Of a DNA stretch of 38,809 nt, positions 7,232 through 14,799 are shown piece by piece. A program made the translations under genes and the position numbers. Source of the DNA: CAWHMN01 sp051001135. GTDB taxonomy: Bacteria > Acidobacteriota > Terriglobia > Terriglobales > Acidobacteriaceae. The first letter of the stretch is position 1. Each line of letters opens with the position of its first letter. The stretch lies in assembly GCA_051001135.1 (NCBI GenBank), contig JBPCNO010000033.1:1-38809 (forward strand), read 5' to 3'. The notes beneath the pieces were generated by a model. That model was not told the DNA's origin and did not search any database. It saw nothing but the letters and a program-made list of their open reading frames with translations.

Positions 7232-7837
7232 ATGTCCGTCACGCGTAGGCAAAAGGAAGTGGTCGATTTCATCAGCAACTTCGTGGAGCGCAATGGCTAT
7301 TCTCCGTCGTTCGATGAGATCGCCCGCGGGCTCAACCTGAAGTCGCTGGCGACGGTTCATAAGCACATCACCAACTTGCAGAAGAAGGGCTTGCTGGAGC
7401 GCGCCCATAATCGCAGCCGTTCGATCGACATCCTGCCGGCACGCCCGCGGGACCATCAGCCGGAGCGGCTTCCGTTGATTGGGAGAATCGCGGCGGGCCT
7501 TCCGGTGGAGGCCGTGGAGAGTGCGGAGACCATCTCTTTGAGCGACATTGTCGGCAGCAAGGAGGTGTTTGCGCTTGAGGTGCGGGGAGACTCGATGCGC
7601 GATGAACACATCGTGAATGGCGATTATGTACTGATTGAACGCGCCAGAACTGCCCGGCAGGGAGAGATCATCGTCGCGCTGGTACGCGGAAGCGAAACGA
7701 CGCTGAAACGCTACTACATCGAGGGAGAGATGGTCCGCCTTCAACCATCAAACTCCGAGATGGAACCGATCTATGTCCCCATCACGCAGGTCGCGATTCA
7801 GGGTAAGGTTTTGGGAATTCTGCGGAAATATGCCTAG
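7232..7837 (+). CDS. lexA: LexA repressor (SOS response)
   Basis: 201 residues, the standard LexA length. LexA represses DNA-damage genes and self-cleaves when RecA filaments form. The winged HTH N-terminus (MSVTRRQKEVVDFISNFVER...) includes the recognition region SLATVHKHITNLQKKGLL (about 38-55). The cleavage site is Ala88-Gly89 (GRIAAGLPV). Catalytic Ser121 is in RGDSMRD and Lys159 in ETTLKRYY. All catalytic elements are intact, so it should be a functional S24-family autoprotease. It has no SD but a -10 box 6 bases before the ATG. Its stop codon TAG directly abuts the stop of the convergent glycosyltransferase gene (CTAGCTA). Direct repeats over the promoter are likely autoregulatory sites. 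Confidence 0.97.
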   Translation: MSVTRRQKEVVDFISNFVERNGYSPSFDEIARGLNLKSLATVHKHITNLQKKGLLERAHNRSRSIDILPARPRDHQPERLPLIGRIAAGLPVEAVESAETISLSDIVGSKEVFALEVRGDSMRDEHIVNGDYVLIERARTARQGEIIVALVRGSETTLKRYYIEGEMVRLQPSNSEMEPIYVPITQVAIQGKVLGILRKYA

Positions 7838-9094
7838 CTAGAGCATTTGTCCTGTCGTCGCAGTTACGTGCTCAACCCCGGCGTACAGCCTTCGGACAAC
7901 ATTGTCCCAACTGAATTCGGCAGCTCGGGCCACAGCTTGGCAGGCGAGTTCCGCGGTGAACGCAGGTTCTTTTGCGATCCGGATCATGGCACTGGCCAGT
8001 GATGCCACCACCTCATCCTCCGAGCGGGCGGCTGCTTCGATGACGATGCCGCACGAGCCGTTGACCAGAATCCCAGGTCCTCCAAGTTTCAGGCAGATCA
8101 CCGGTAGGCCATCGGCCAGCGCCTCCAACACCACCAGACCGCCCGAATCATGCAGGCTTGGAAAGACGAAGGCGGTGTTGTTTCTGTATTCTCCGAGAAC
8201 TTCCTCCCGGGGCATCCACGGGATCCAATCCACGCACTCCGCTACTCCCGCCCCATCGGCGACCTTGATGAGCCACTGCTGGTCGTCCCCCTCTCCAATG
8301 ACCCGAAGGCGGACCTCAGGAACCTGGCGGCGGACCTCGGCGAGGGCGCGCAACGCCAGATGCAACCCCTTCCAATAGAGCAGTCGACCGACGAACAGGA
8401 AACTTGCGCTCGGCCGCTGGTGGGCTGTGCGGCGACCCCCGCTCTTAGCAGTATCTGTGTTTTCTACCGCCTCGACACCGATCGTCGGCTGCACCAGGCA
8501 CTTATGCCGGAATCGCCTGGGAATGCGGGCGAGCGTCTCCGGCGTGGTGCATGCGATAGTCGTCGCGTGCGACCAGGTGAAGTTCATCGCCGGATCCAGA
8601 GCCGCGATGCGGTTCACCAAATTGCGCACCAACTCAAGGAGACGCGCCCTCGCGGGAAGGCCGGCGCGCAGCCGCGGAGGCGTCGTCTCACCTCCGCCCA
8701 CGGGACCGAACGTGAAGGGAATGCCGAGAGCTCCCATCAGTGAGGGCAGCCGGAAGGAGGCGAAGGTCACGTGGTGCACGCGATCAAAGCCATGCGCCGC
8801 ATGCAATCCCCTGGCGCGGCCGTAGGCGCCTACCTGCCACAACAGATAGTAGAAATAGAGGCCGCCAGGCCATCGCTTCCATCGCCGGCACCATTCCGGA
8901 AGGTCGTAGTACGAGGGTGTGAGCGAAAGCTGTTCCCGTTCGATCGCCGCCTGGACGGAGGATCGATTGTTGCTTCGGGTAATAACGTGGACATCGTGGC
9001 CCTGGCGCACCAGAGAACGGGCCCAGTTCCAACCGACTGCGGGCTCTGACCCTTTGTGAGGCTCACACGCGTAAGCCGAGAGCAGAATCTTCAT
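7838..9094 (-). CDS. GT4-family glycosyltransferase
   Basis: 418 residues with a GT-B fold pattern. The N-terminal acceptor half begins MKILLSAYACEPHKGSEPAVG, a glycine-containing first loop typical of group-1 transferases. A central ITFGP-like segment (FTFGPVGGGETTP) follows. The C-terminal donor half has FLFVGRLLYWKGLHLALRAL (about 235-255) and the nucleotide-sugar motif HDSGGLVVLEALADGLPVI near residue 325, in which the first Glu of the E-x7-E motif is Asp. No signal peptide or membrane helix is evident, so it probably acts at the cytoplasmic face on a lipid-linked or polysaccharide acceptor. It lies downstream of a GDP-mannose epimerase-like gene on the same strand and near a WecG-type transferase, so exopolysaccharide or O-antigen assembly is likely. 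Donor and acceptor sugars cannot be read from sequence. Confidence 0.87.
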   Translation of the reverse strand: MKILLSAYACEPHKGSEPAVGWNWARSLVRQGHDVHVITRSNNRSSVQAAIEREQLSLTPSYYDLPEWCRRWKRWPGGLYFYYLLWQVGAYGRARGLHAAHGFDRVHHVTFASFRLPSLMGALGIPFTFGPVGGGETTPPRLRAGLPARARLLELVRNLVNRIAALDPAMNFTWSHATTIACTTPETLARIPRRFRHKCLVQPTIGVEAVENTDTAKSGGRRTAHQRPSASFLFVGRLLYWKGLHLALRALAEVRRQVPEVRLRVIGEGDDQQWLIKVADGAGVAECVDWIPWMPREEVLGEYRNNTAFVFPSLHDSGGLVVLEALADGLPVICLKLGGPGILVNGSCGIVIEAAARSEDEVVASLASAMIRIAKEPAFTAELACQAVARAAEFSWDNVVRRLYAGVEHVTATTGQML

Positions 9095-9432
9095 GAGTGG
9101 CGCCGGCGCCTCATCTTAATAGCAGTATCTACAGGCGGGTAACAGGGCAGGGCTGCAGCAAATGCACGGGCTGAATTCAGCCGTGCAACAAGGAAGTCGA
9201 AGACTCGTCTTTGCACAGATAGCGGCCCGGTGATCGCCAAGCTTTCTCCACTGGGAAACGGCAGAAGCAGATCGGCAGGGGCGATGCCCGGTTCGATTCC
9301 CCGGATACTTCGATTCCCAGGATAGTTCGATTCTCCGGATAGTTCGATTCTCCGGATACAAGGGAGCGAACCGGCGGAAGCCGCATAATGCCACAGCCCC
9401 ACGCACGGTTCGCGTCCCTCCATTAGAACCAA
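9095..9432. other. Gene-free gap between glycosyltransferase and epimerase
   Basis: 338 bases with no convincing gene. Short open frames here are forced by the tandem repeat or overlap the glycosyltransferase start and resemble nothing known to me. It contains the 17-bp tandem repeat described separately and a GGCGCCGGCGCC palindrome close to the glycosyltransferase start. It may hold that gene's promoter. Confidence 0.6.
9295..9362. repeat. 17-bp tandem repeat, four copies
   Basis: Four consecutive 17-base units begin at 9295, 9312, 9329 and 9346, each of the form GATTCyCCGGATAsTTC. Units 3 and 4 are identical over the first 13 bases; units 1 and 2 differ at a few positions, and the tail of unit 4 has decayed. 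Because 17 is not a multiple of 3 the repeat is unlikely to be coding. It lies about 200-270 bases upstream of the glycosyltransferase start. Confidence 0.9.
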
Positions 9433-10446
9433 CTAACGCGTATGAACGGGCGGCTGCTCCATCTCGGCTCCTGCCAACATCTCCTGCTCGATCCAGTCGT
9501 AGGTCTTTTTCAGACCCGCGCGCAGCGAGATCGAGGGCTCCCAACCGAGATATTTCTGGATCAGCGTGTTATCGCTGTTGCGCCCGTTTACGCCCTTCGG
9601 AGCTCCCAGGTTATAGTTGCGCTTCAGCTTGATCCCGGCAAAGCTCTCCGCGATGTCAACCAGTTGATTGATGGTCACGAGTTCGCTGCTGCCGAGATTA
9701 ATCGGCTCATGAATGTCGCTCTCCATGATGACGCGGCAACCCTTGGTGCAATCGTCGATGTACATGAAACTGCGCGTCTGCTTGCCATCGCCCCAGATTT
9801 CAATTTCATGGTTACCCGACATCTTCGCCGCGATCACTTTGCGGCAGATCGCCGCCGGCGCCTTCTCACGACCGCCTGTCCACGTGCCCAGCGGACCATA
9901 CACGTTGTGAAACCTGGCAACACGACATTGCAGGCCATAGTCCTCTTCGAAGTGCCGGCACATGCGCTCGCTGAAGAGCTTCTCCCAGCCATAACCGTCT
10001 TCCGCCAGCGCGGGGTAGGCATCGCTCTCCTTGAGCGCTTCCACATCGGCGTTCCGCTGCTTATCACCGTTGTAGACGCAGGCGGACGATGCGAAGAAGA
10101 AGCGGCCGATCTCGGCATCCTTAGAAGCCATCAGGAGGTGAGTATTGATCAGGACGCTGAGCATGCAGAGCGCTTTATTGTTCTCGATGAAGCCCATGCC
10201 TCCCATGTCGGCGGCCAGGTTGAATATCACCGATCCGCCCTCCACGGCGGAGACGCAGTTTTCAATCTGTTTCAGGTCCGCCTGAACATTGTCCACACCC
10301 GGCAAAGGCTGATACCACTCGTCCACCGGCTTGATGTCAACGGCCCGGATGACATCGATGCCCGACCCGAGCAAACTCTTCACGAGGTGTCCGCCGATAA
10401 ACCCGCCCGCTCCGCAGACAATTACCTTCTCATCTTTCAGCTTCAC
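9433..10446 (-). CDS. NAD-dependent GDP-mannose 3,5-epimerase-like enzyme
   Basis: 337 residues from the GTG at 10446, preferred because AGGAGGCGGT directly precedes it. An in-frame ATG at 10473 gives 9 more residues but has no SD. It is an extended short-chain dehydrogenase: Rossmann motif CGAGGFIGGHL near the start, FNLAADMGGMGFI, SSACVYN, catalytic YGWEK (Y-x3-K), then FHNVYGPLGTWTGGREKAPA. The ADMGGMGF and GTWxGGREKAPAA strings are the hallmarks I associate with plant GDP-mannose 3,5-epimerase, which converts GDP-D-mannose to GDP-L-galactose or GDP-L-gulose. In a bacterium this would supply an unusual L-sugar for surface polysaccharide, fitting the neighbouring glycosyltransferases. A related GDP- or UDP-sugar epimerase activity cannot be excluded. 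Confidence 0.85.
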   Translation of the reverse strand: MKLKDEKVIVCGAGGFIGGHLVKSLLGSGIDVIRAVDIKPVDEWYQPLPGVDNVQADLKQIENCVSAVEGGSVIFNLAADMGGMGFIENNKALCMLSVLINTHLLMASKDAEIGRFFFASSACVYNGDKQRNADVEALKESDAYPALAEDGYGWEKLFSERMCRHFEEDYGLQCRVARFHNVYGPLGTWTGGREKAPAAICRKVIAAKMSGNHEIEIWGDGKQTRSFMYIDDCTKGCRVIMESDIHEPINLGSSELVTINQLVDIAESFAGIKLKRNYNLGAPKGVNGRNSDNTLIQKYLGWEPSISLRAGLKKTYDWIEQEMLAGAEMEQPPVHTR

Positions 10447-10951
10447 ACCGCCTCCTGCATGTTGAAAGTCCATTTCAGGTCAACCGCTATGGTACCGTGC
10501 CGGTTGGTCGTGCACATCACCCCGCCGCTTGTGCGCAGTCCAGGTGAGCCACACAAAACATGATCATGGGCAGCGCACTGGCCAGAGGCTCATTCCTGCC
10601 TGTTCCACCTGGCCCATTCGCGACCTTTCAAAAACTATACCCGCTGAAGCGCTCGAGTTCTCGCATATCTCCAGTTTGATCAGTGACGATAGGCATCAGC
10701 CCGCGGCGCACTGGTCATTTTCATTGATCCATTGCAGCTTGAATGATCTGATGAAGTCCACCTATGCTATGCATTTTGAGACCTGTGCCAGACGTTCGGA
10801 GAGGGAGTCCGCAGATTCGTTGGTTCTCCGGCTGCAGTTGCAGGAACGCTGCCCGTACGCCAGCCTGATTTGCAGTGTCAAGGGGAAAAATGCCCCAAGC
10901 CATTCCCGCAGTCAGTAATGGTCAGTTAGTTGTATGGAAAGGAAGCCTGGC

Positions 10952-10968
10952 ACGAAGCTACGCTTCGT
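10952..10968. repeat. Nested inverted repeats
   Basis: ACGAAG-CTACG-CTTCGT forms a perfect 6-bp dyad, and the overlapping CTACG-CTT-CGTAG (10958-10970) forms a second one. Either could make a short hairpin in RNA of either strand. Function is unknown; no T-tract follows on the plus strand. Confidence 0.5.
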
Positions 10969-11038
10969 AGGTAATTCACCTCTTTGTGACAGGGTGTTTA
11001 TACAGGTGTTCTAAAAAACCCCTGTAGGGCGGAGTTAA

Positions 11039-11308
11039 ATGACTGAAAGTGGAGAAAATCCAGCCATGTTCAGCGAAGATGCACGACTCATGCAATCGAT
11101 CCTCGCTTCGTCGCCCATGAAAATCCTGTGGTGGTCTACCTGTCTCGGAGTCGTAACGTTTCTGCTTCCCTTGGGGGATACCGTACGGCAGCGGACCGCC
11201 AGCGCTATCCGCCACACCTTCTTCGATGACCGCCAAAACGACAGTGGCCTGCCGCGGCAGACCACCGACACTCTACTGCTTCCCGAATACGTACAAGGAA
11301 CCCTTTGA
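11039..11308 (+). CDS. Doubtful small membrane protein
   Basis: An 89-residue frame with GGCGGAG five bases before the ATG. Residues about 27-46 (MKILWWSTCLGVVTFLLPLG) could form one membrane helix, followed by a polar tail. I recognise no family. It lies alone in a gene-poor region, and its reverse strand is also open, so coding is uncertain. The SD and the single hydrophobic helix are the only arguments for it. Confidence 0.25.
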   Translation: MTESGENPAMFSEDARLMQSILASSPMKILWWSTCLGVVTFLLPLGDTVRQRTASAIRHTFFDDRQNDSGLPRQTTDTLLLPEYVQGTL

Positions 11309-11348
11309 CCAGGCGCGCCGGCCAACCGCCGCCGTTTGACCTCGGCTG

Positions 11349-12182
11349 CTAAGCGGACAACTTTCTTTCCATGGGCAGTGCTTCCTCGGCGACCTGCAGA
11401 TCTTCGGCTTTGTAGGCCTGCTTCAGGAGCAGATATAGGAAGAACGCGTTGTAGACCAGGTATCGCCGCCAAAGCCTCCGCGGATCCTTCGCCAGACGAT
11501 ACAGCCACTCTAATCCATTCTCACGCAGGAACTTGGGCGCCCGTTGCGCACGGCCTGCGACAAAATCGAATGCCGCTCCGACGGCCAGCAGAACGGGAGC
11601 GTTCAGCCTGTCCCGATGTTCGTGGATCCACTTCTCCTGCGCCGGACAGCCAAGGCACACCCATACCAGATCGGCTTCGCTTTGGTTGATGCGAGCGCAG
11701 ATCTCCCGGTCCTCTTCCGCGTTCAAGGGCCGGTAGGGCGGGGTGTAATGCCCAGCAATCTGAATGTCCGGGCTTTCGCGCTTCAGCGCTTCGATTACGG
11801 CTTCAGCCGATCCCGGCGCCCCACCATAGAAGAAGTGGCGATATCCCAGATGTGCGGTCTGTTTGCAGAAGGCGGGCATGAACTCCGGCCCACATACGCG
11901 GGAGACAGCGCCGTTTCCCGCGCGTCGGCCCAGCCAAACCAAGGGCATGCCATCGGGAAAGTTCAGATCCGCCGATTGCAGAATCGAGCTGAACTCCTTG
12001 TTCATCACGGCTTCGATCAGCATGTGAACCGTGGTGAAATGCACGAGTCGCGTCCGGCTCCGAGTCCGAACGAACTTGGAAACCTCTTCGATAGCGGCAG
12101 AAAACGTATAGCCAGCAATCGGTGTATCCAGCAACCTAAATGAAGAAGGGCGCTGAGAAAGCGCCTGAACTGGTTGTTTCAC
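11349..12182 (-). CDS. WecG/TagA/CpsF-family glycosyltransferase
   Basis: 277 residues, near the family norm of about 240-270, with a GTG start at 12182 and GAGG upstream. The family (GT26) transfers N-acetylmannosamine, N-acetylmannosaminuronate or related residues onto a lipid-linked sugar in teichoic acid, enterobacterial common antigen or exopolysaccharide synthesis. Landmarks: VHFTTVHMLIEAVMNKEF, LNFPDGMPLVWLGRR (catalytic Asp region), FFYGGAPGSAEAVI, then VWVCLGCPAQEKWIHEHRD and VGAAFDFVAGRAQRAPKFL, and the C-terminal NGLEWLYRLAKDPRRLWRRY. The basic/aromatic C-terminus would bind the membrane surface. It probably belongs with the GT4 and epimerase genes to a capsule or exopolysaccharide cluster. 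The donor sugar is unknown. Confidence 0.94.
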   Translation of the reverse strand: MKQPVQALSQRPSSFRLLDTPIAGYTFSAAIEEVSKFVRTRSRTRLVHFTTVHMLIEAVMNKEFSSILQSADLNFPDGMPLVWLGRRAGNGAVSRVCGPEFMPAFCKQTAHLGYRHFFYGGAPGSAEAVIEALKRESPDIQIAGHYTPPYRPLNAEEDREICARINQSEADLVWVCLGCPAQEKWIHEHRDRLNAPVLLAVGAAFDFVAGRAQRAPKFLRENGLEWLYRLAKDPRRLWRRYLVYNAFFLYLLLKQAYKAEDLQVAEEALPMERKLSA

Positions 12183-12701
12183 TCTCTCGCCTCGCTCGCT
12201 TTTTTTTGAAATCCACGACTTTTCAGTGCGGGGGAACGCTCAGAAATGTCTCAAGGAAGCTGTTAACCAAATGAAAATCAGTAACCCAGTTCGATTGTGC
12301 GGCCGCACCCCGTTACCGTCAACAGAAATTCATGTAAGCTGCAGCAATTCCCAAAACGGGCAAGATTTAGTACATCAGAATGAATAATTTCTGTTAACAG
12401 AGACCGACCTTGACATTGAGCTAAACAAAGCGCCAATCGCCGGCCTTCTGTCTTGCGAGACCGTAGCGGATTCACGAAACGAACAAACCCCGACCCTTTA
12501 CCCTAATGCGCGACTGACATTAAAGAAGCGCCGGACTGCCGCTTGGTTGCCTTCGCAGCCCAGGTTAGGACTTTATCGAAAATCGAAAGTAACCAAGGTA
12601 TTTGACGGGAGGAAGTAGACAGGAAGATCACCCGCCGCGTGCGAATCGGGCTATGTGCTATTCAGACTGCCCTGCGCCGCCTGCGGTTTGCATTCACGGA
12701 G
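12183..12701. other. Intergenic region between the WecG-type gene and tRNA-Gln
   Basis: 519 bases with a lower GC content near 12190-12430 (runs of T and A, e.g. an 8-T run near 12200). No protein or RNA gene is recognised. It must contain the promoter of the minus-strand WecG-type gene and the 3' end of the tRNA-Gln transcript. A TTGACA at about 12411 has no good -10 partner. Confidence 0.5.
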
Positions 12702-12775
12702 TGGTTGCCCCCCAGGGATTCGAACCCCGATATGCTGCTCCAGAGGCAGCTGTCCTACCATTGAACGAGGGGGCA
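12702..12775 (-). tRNA. tRNA-Gln (anticodon CUG)
   Basis: The minus strand reads as a complete cloverleaf. The acceptor stem is TGCCCCC/GGGGGCA with discriminator A and encoded CCA. The D arm contains GTTCAATGGTAGGAC. The anticodon stem GCTGC/GCAGC carries loop CTCTGGA, giving anticodon CTG. The T arm is CGGGG-TTCGAAT-CCCTG. CUG reads CAG glutamine codons. A good promoter lies about 40 bases upstream. No intron or oddity was seen. Confidence 0.96.
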
Positions 12776-12812
12776 GTGCGGGTGAAACGTGGGAACCATC
12801 GGCTCCATTCAC

Positions 12813-12841
12813 ATAGTAAGGGCCGGTGCAGATTCGGTCAA
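12813..12841 (-). promoter_or_regulatory. Sigma-70 promoter of tRNA-Gln
   Basis: On the minus strand TTGACC (12841-12836) and TACTAT (12818-12813) are separated by exactly 17 bases. The predicted start near 12806 leaves a leader of about 30 bases before the mature tRNA. Confidence 0.65.
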
Positions 12842-12902
12842 ACCTCCTACTTCTGCGGCCTTTCTGGGTGCGGAGTCGTCTAATCTACAATCGCGTAAAG
12901 CA

Positions 12903-13355
12903 ATGGAATGTCTCCTCAATCTGCTGTGGCTGTTGGTCTGCTGTGCATTGGTCGTCTCCTGGACCATGCGCGGTGTAGAACCGGCATGTAACGGCAAGCT
13001 CCGCCGAGCATCTAAACCTCCCTGCTTCTCCGAGCGACAAACACAGATGATTGCCTTATGTCTGCTGGTTGTCCTGCTCTTCCCTGTCATTTCGCTCACC
13101 GATGATCTTGTCGCCTGGCAGGCCGCGGCCGAGGTGGAGCACGCGCAGCGCCTGGATGCCGTTCATACGTTCCTGCACCACACGGCCGCCGTGGCCTCCG
13201 CCCTGCCCGGCTGGATGCATGGATTGCTGCTTCCGCAGATCTCCGCCGCGCGCATACAGGCGCTGCACACCCATGCCCGCAAACAGGTACCGCTTGAAGG
13301 CGTAGCGCCTTCGGTAGAAAACCGCCCCCCGCCAGTCCTCTCGCACCTGGCATAG
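12903..13355 (+). CDS. Small membrane protein preceding the metal-efflux operon
   Basis: 150 residues from the ATG at 12903, chosen because the protein then begins with a clean hydrophobic segment (MECLLNLLWLLVCCALVVSW). The open frame extends upstream but without hydrophobic or conserved sequence. A second membrane helix lies at about 50-65 (ALCLLVVLLFPVISLTDDL). The following region has several His (EVEH, HTFLHH, GWMHG, LHTHARK), conceivably metal-binding. I recognise no named family; proteins with an FPVIS-TDDL segment near RND genes are familiar from Acidobacteriota genomes. It lies 184 bases upstream of the CusC/CzcC-like gene and may be co-transcribed with it. A role as a metal sensor or accessory is inference. 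Confidence 0.6.
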   Translation: MECLLNLLWLLVCCALVVSWTMRGVEPACNGKLRRASKPPCFSERQTQMIALCLLVVLLFPVISLTDDLVAWQAAAEVEHAQRLDAVHTFLHHTAAVASALPGWMHGLLLPQISAARIQALHTHARKQVPLEGVAPSVENRPPPVLSHLA

Positions 13356-13539
13356 CTTGTCCGAAGCTGTGCACGCGCCGCTTTCGAGCCGCACCAGCAA
13401 GTGCTAGGCCCTACACTCGCTGCCCCTCGGCATCTCCGCATTCTTTAGAAGTGTGGATGGGGCGACTCCGCCAAAGCGCCATCCTTTCCTTTTTAGCCTT
13501 CCGGGAGACGAGCACCCTCTTCCGGGACGGGAAATCTGC

Positions 13540-14799
13540 ATGATCAAACGACTCACTCTCTCCTGCGCGTTGCTGATGTTGCCTCCCGGACTGGCGCTCG
13601 CGCAAAACCCCGTGCCTGCGCCTGCAGCTCCGCCGGCGCTCACATTGCAACAGGCGGTGGACATCGCCCGCGCACAGAATCCTGCGCTCCTCTCCGGCCA
13701 AGCTCATGTAACGGCCACAAAGCAGACGGAGATTACCGCGGGTCTGCGCCAGAACCCCAATCTCAACCTGGTCGGTTCCGACGTGACCCTTCCTGCCACT
13801 GCCAACAACCCGTACTTCTATTCCGCCCAGGTCTCCCGGCTCTTCGAGCGCGGGCAGAAGCGCCGTTGGCGGCTGGATATCGCGCGCTCCACCACGGATG
13901 TCACCCGCAGTCAGTACAACGATCAGCAGCGGCAGACCGTGCTGGGGGTGAAGACCGCTTTCACCCAGATGCTGGCGGCCAAAGGCGCGCTCCAGCTCGC
14001 GCAGCAGAATCTCGATGACTACCGCAAAACGGTCGATCTGAGCCGCGAACGCCTGCGTGTCGGCGATATCAGCGCGACCGACTTCAAGCGGCTCGACCTG
14101 CAACTGGCGCAGTTCGAATCCGATTACGATACCGCGCATACCGCGCTGGTGCAGTCGTCGGAGCAGTTGCAGACCTTCCTCGGCTTCGATCGGCCGCACC
14201 CCGGCTTCGATATCACGGGTGTGCTCACGCCCCCGGATGTGCCTACAACCCTGCCGCAGGTGGAGCAACAGGCATTGGCTGCCCGGCCCGACTATCAGGC
14301 GGCACGGCAGTCGGTCGCCCTGGCCGATGCCAACGTAAAGCTCGCCTACGCCAGCGGCACCACCGATCCGACCCTTGAGGGTGAATACGACCGTGCCGGT
14401 ACCGCCAACTCGGCCGGCTTTCAGGTCGGCATTCCCTTGCGCATCTTCGATCGCAACCATGGCGAGAAGGAACGTACCAAATACGAGGCGCAGTCCAGCC
14501 GCTTTGCAGAAATCGCCGCACGCAACCAGGTCGTTTCGGATGTAGATCAGGCCTGGGCAGCGTATGAAGATGCCTCTTCGCTGGCCCGTCGCTACAACGG
14601 CCACTACCTGGACGAGGCCAAAGAGGTCCGCGACAACCTGGAGTTCAGCTATCGCCGCGGCGGCACCAGCCTGCTCGATTACCTGAACGCCTTGCAGGAG
14701 TATCGCCAGACCAATCTGGATGCACTCAACGCCAATATGCAGGTTTGGCTCAGCCTTCATCAGGTGAGCTTCGCTGCCGCCACGGAGATCGTTCCATGA
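13540..14799 (+). CDS. TolC-family outer-membrane channel (CusC/CzcC type)
   Basis: 419 residues from the ATG at 13540, which opens a signal peptide (MIKRLTLSCALLMLPPGLALAQ). The longer frame upstream has no such signal. The protein is an outer-membrane efflux channel that forms a trimeric tunnel for an RND pump. The two OEP repeats are visible: LTLQQAVDIARAQNPALLSGQA (after the signal) with QKRRWRLDIA, and a second repeat around ARPDYQAARQSVALADANVKLAYASG. The end carries YRRGGTSLLDYLNALQEYR, a typical TolC closing segment. Its stop codon overlaps the start of the membrane-fusion gene (ATGA), so the three genes form one operon. Most like CzcC/CusC among TolC subfamilies; substrate set by the pump. 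Confidence 0.93.
   Translation: MIKRLTLSCALLMLPPGLALAQNPVPAPAAPPALTLQQAVDIARAQNPALLSGQAHVTATKQTEITAGLRQNPNLNLVGSDVTLPATANNPYFYSAQVSRLFERGQKRRWRLDIARSTTDVTRSQYNDQQRQTVLGVKTAFTQMLAAKGALQLAQQNLDDYRKTVDLSRERLRVGDISATDFKRLDLQLAQFESDYDTAHTALVQSSEQLQTFLGFDRPHPGFDITGVLTPPDVPTTLPQVEQQALAARPDYQAARQSVALADANVKLAYASGTTDPTLEGEYDRAGTANSAGFQVGIPLRIFDRNHGEKERTKYEAQSSRFAEIAARNQVVSDVDQAWAAYEDASSLARRYNGHYLDEAKEVRDNLEFSYRRGGTSLLDYLNALQEYRQTNLDALNANMQVWLSLHQVSFAAATEIVP

Larger units (their letters stand above)
10474..11348. other. Long gene-poor region between epimerase and WecG-type gene
   Basis: About 875 bases without a recognisable gene apart from one doubtful small open frame (11039-11308). It has several small dyads: ACGAAG-CTACG-CTTCGT at 10952-10968 with a nested CTACG-CTT-CGTAG, and ACAGG...CCTGT around a run of A at about 11001-11027. 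It may be an eroded part of the polysaccharide cluster or a long regulatory region. I recognise no protein remnants in any frame. Confidence 0.5.

Noticed and set aside
9291..9362. CRISPR-like array
   Set aside because: Units are contiguous 17-mers without spacers, and no cas genes are present.
9091..9544. Open frames rich in SGESNYPGN-like repeats
   Set aside because: They are produced by the 17-bp DNA repeat read in different frames and overlap real genes at both ends.
11035..11508. 157-residue minus-strand frame upstream of the WecG-type gene
   Set aside because: It overlaps the 3' end of the WecG-type coding region in another frame and resembles no known protein.
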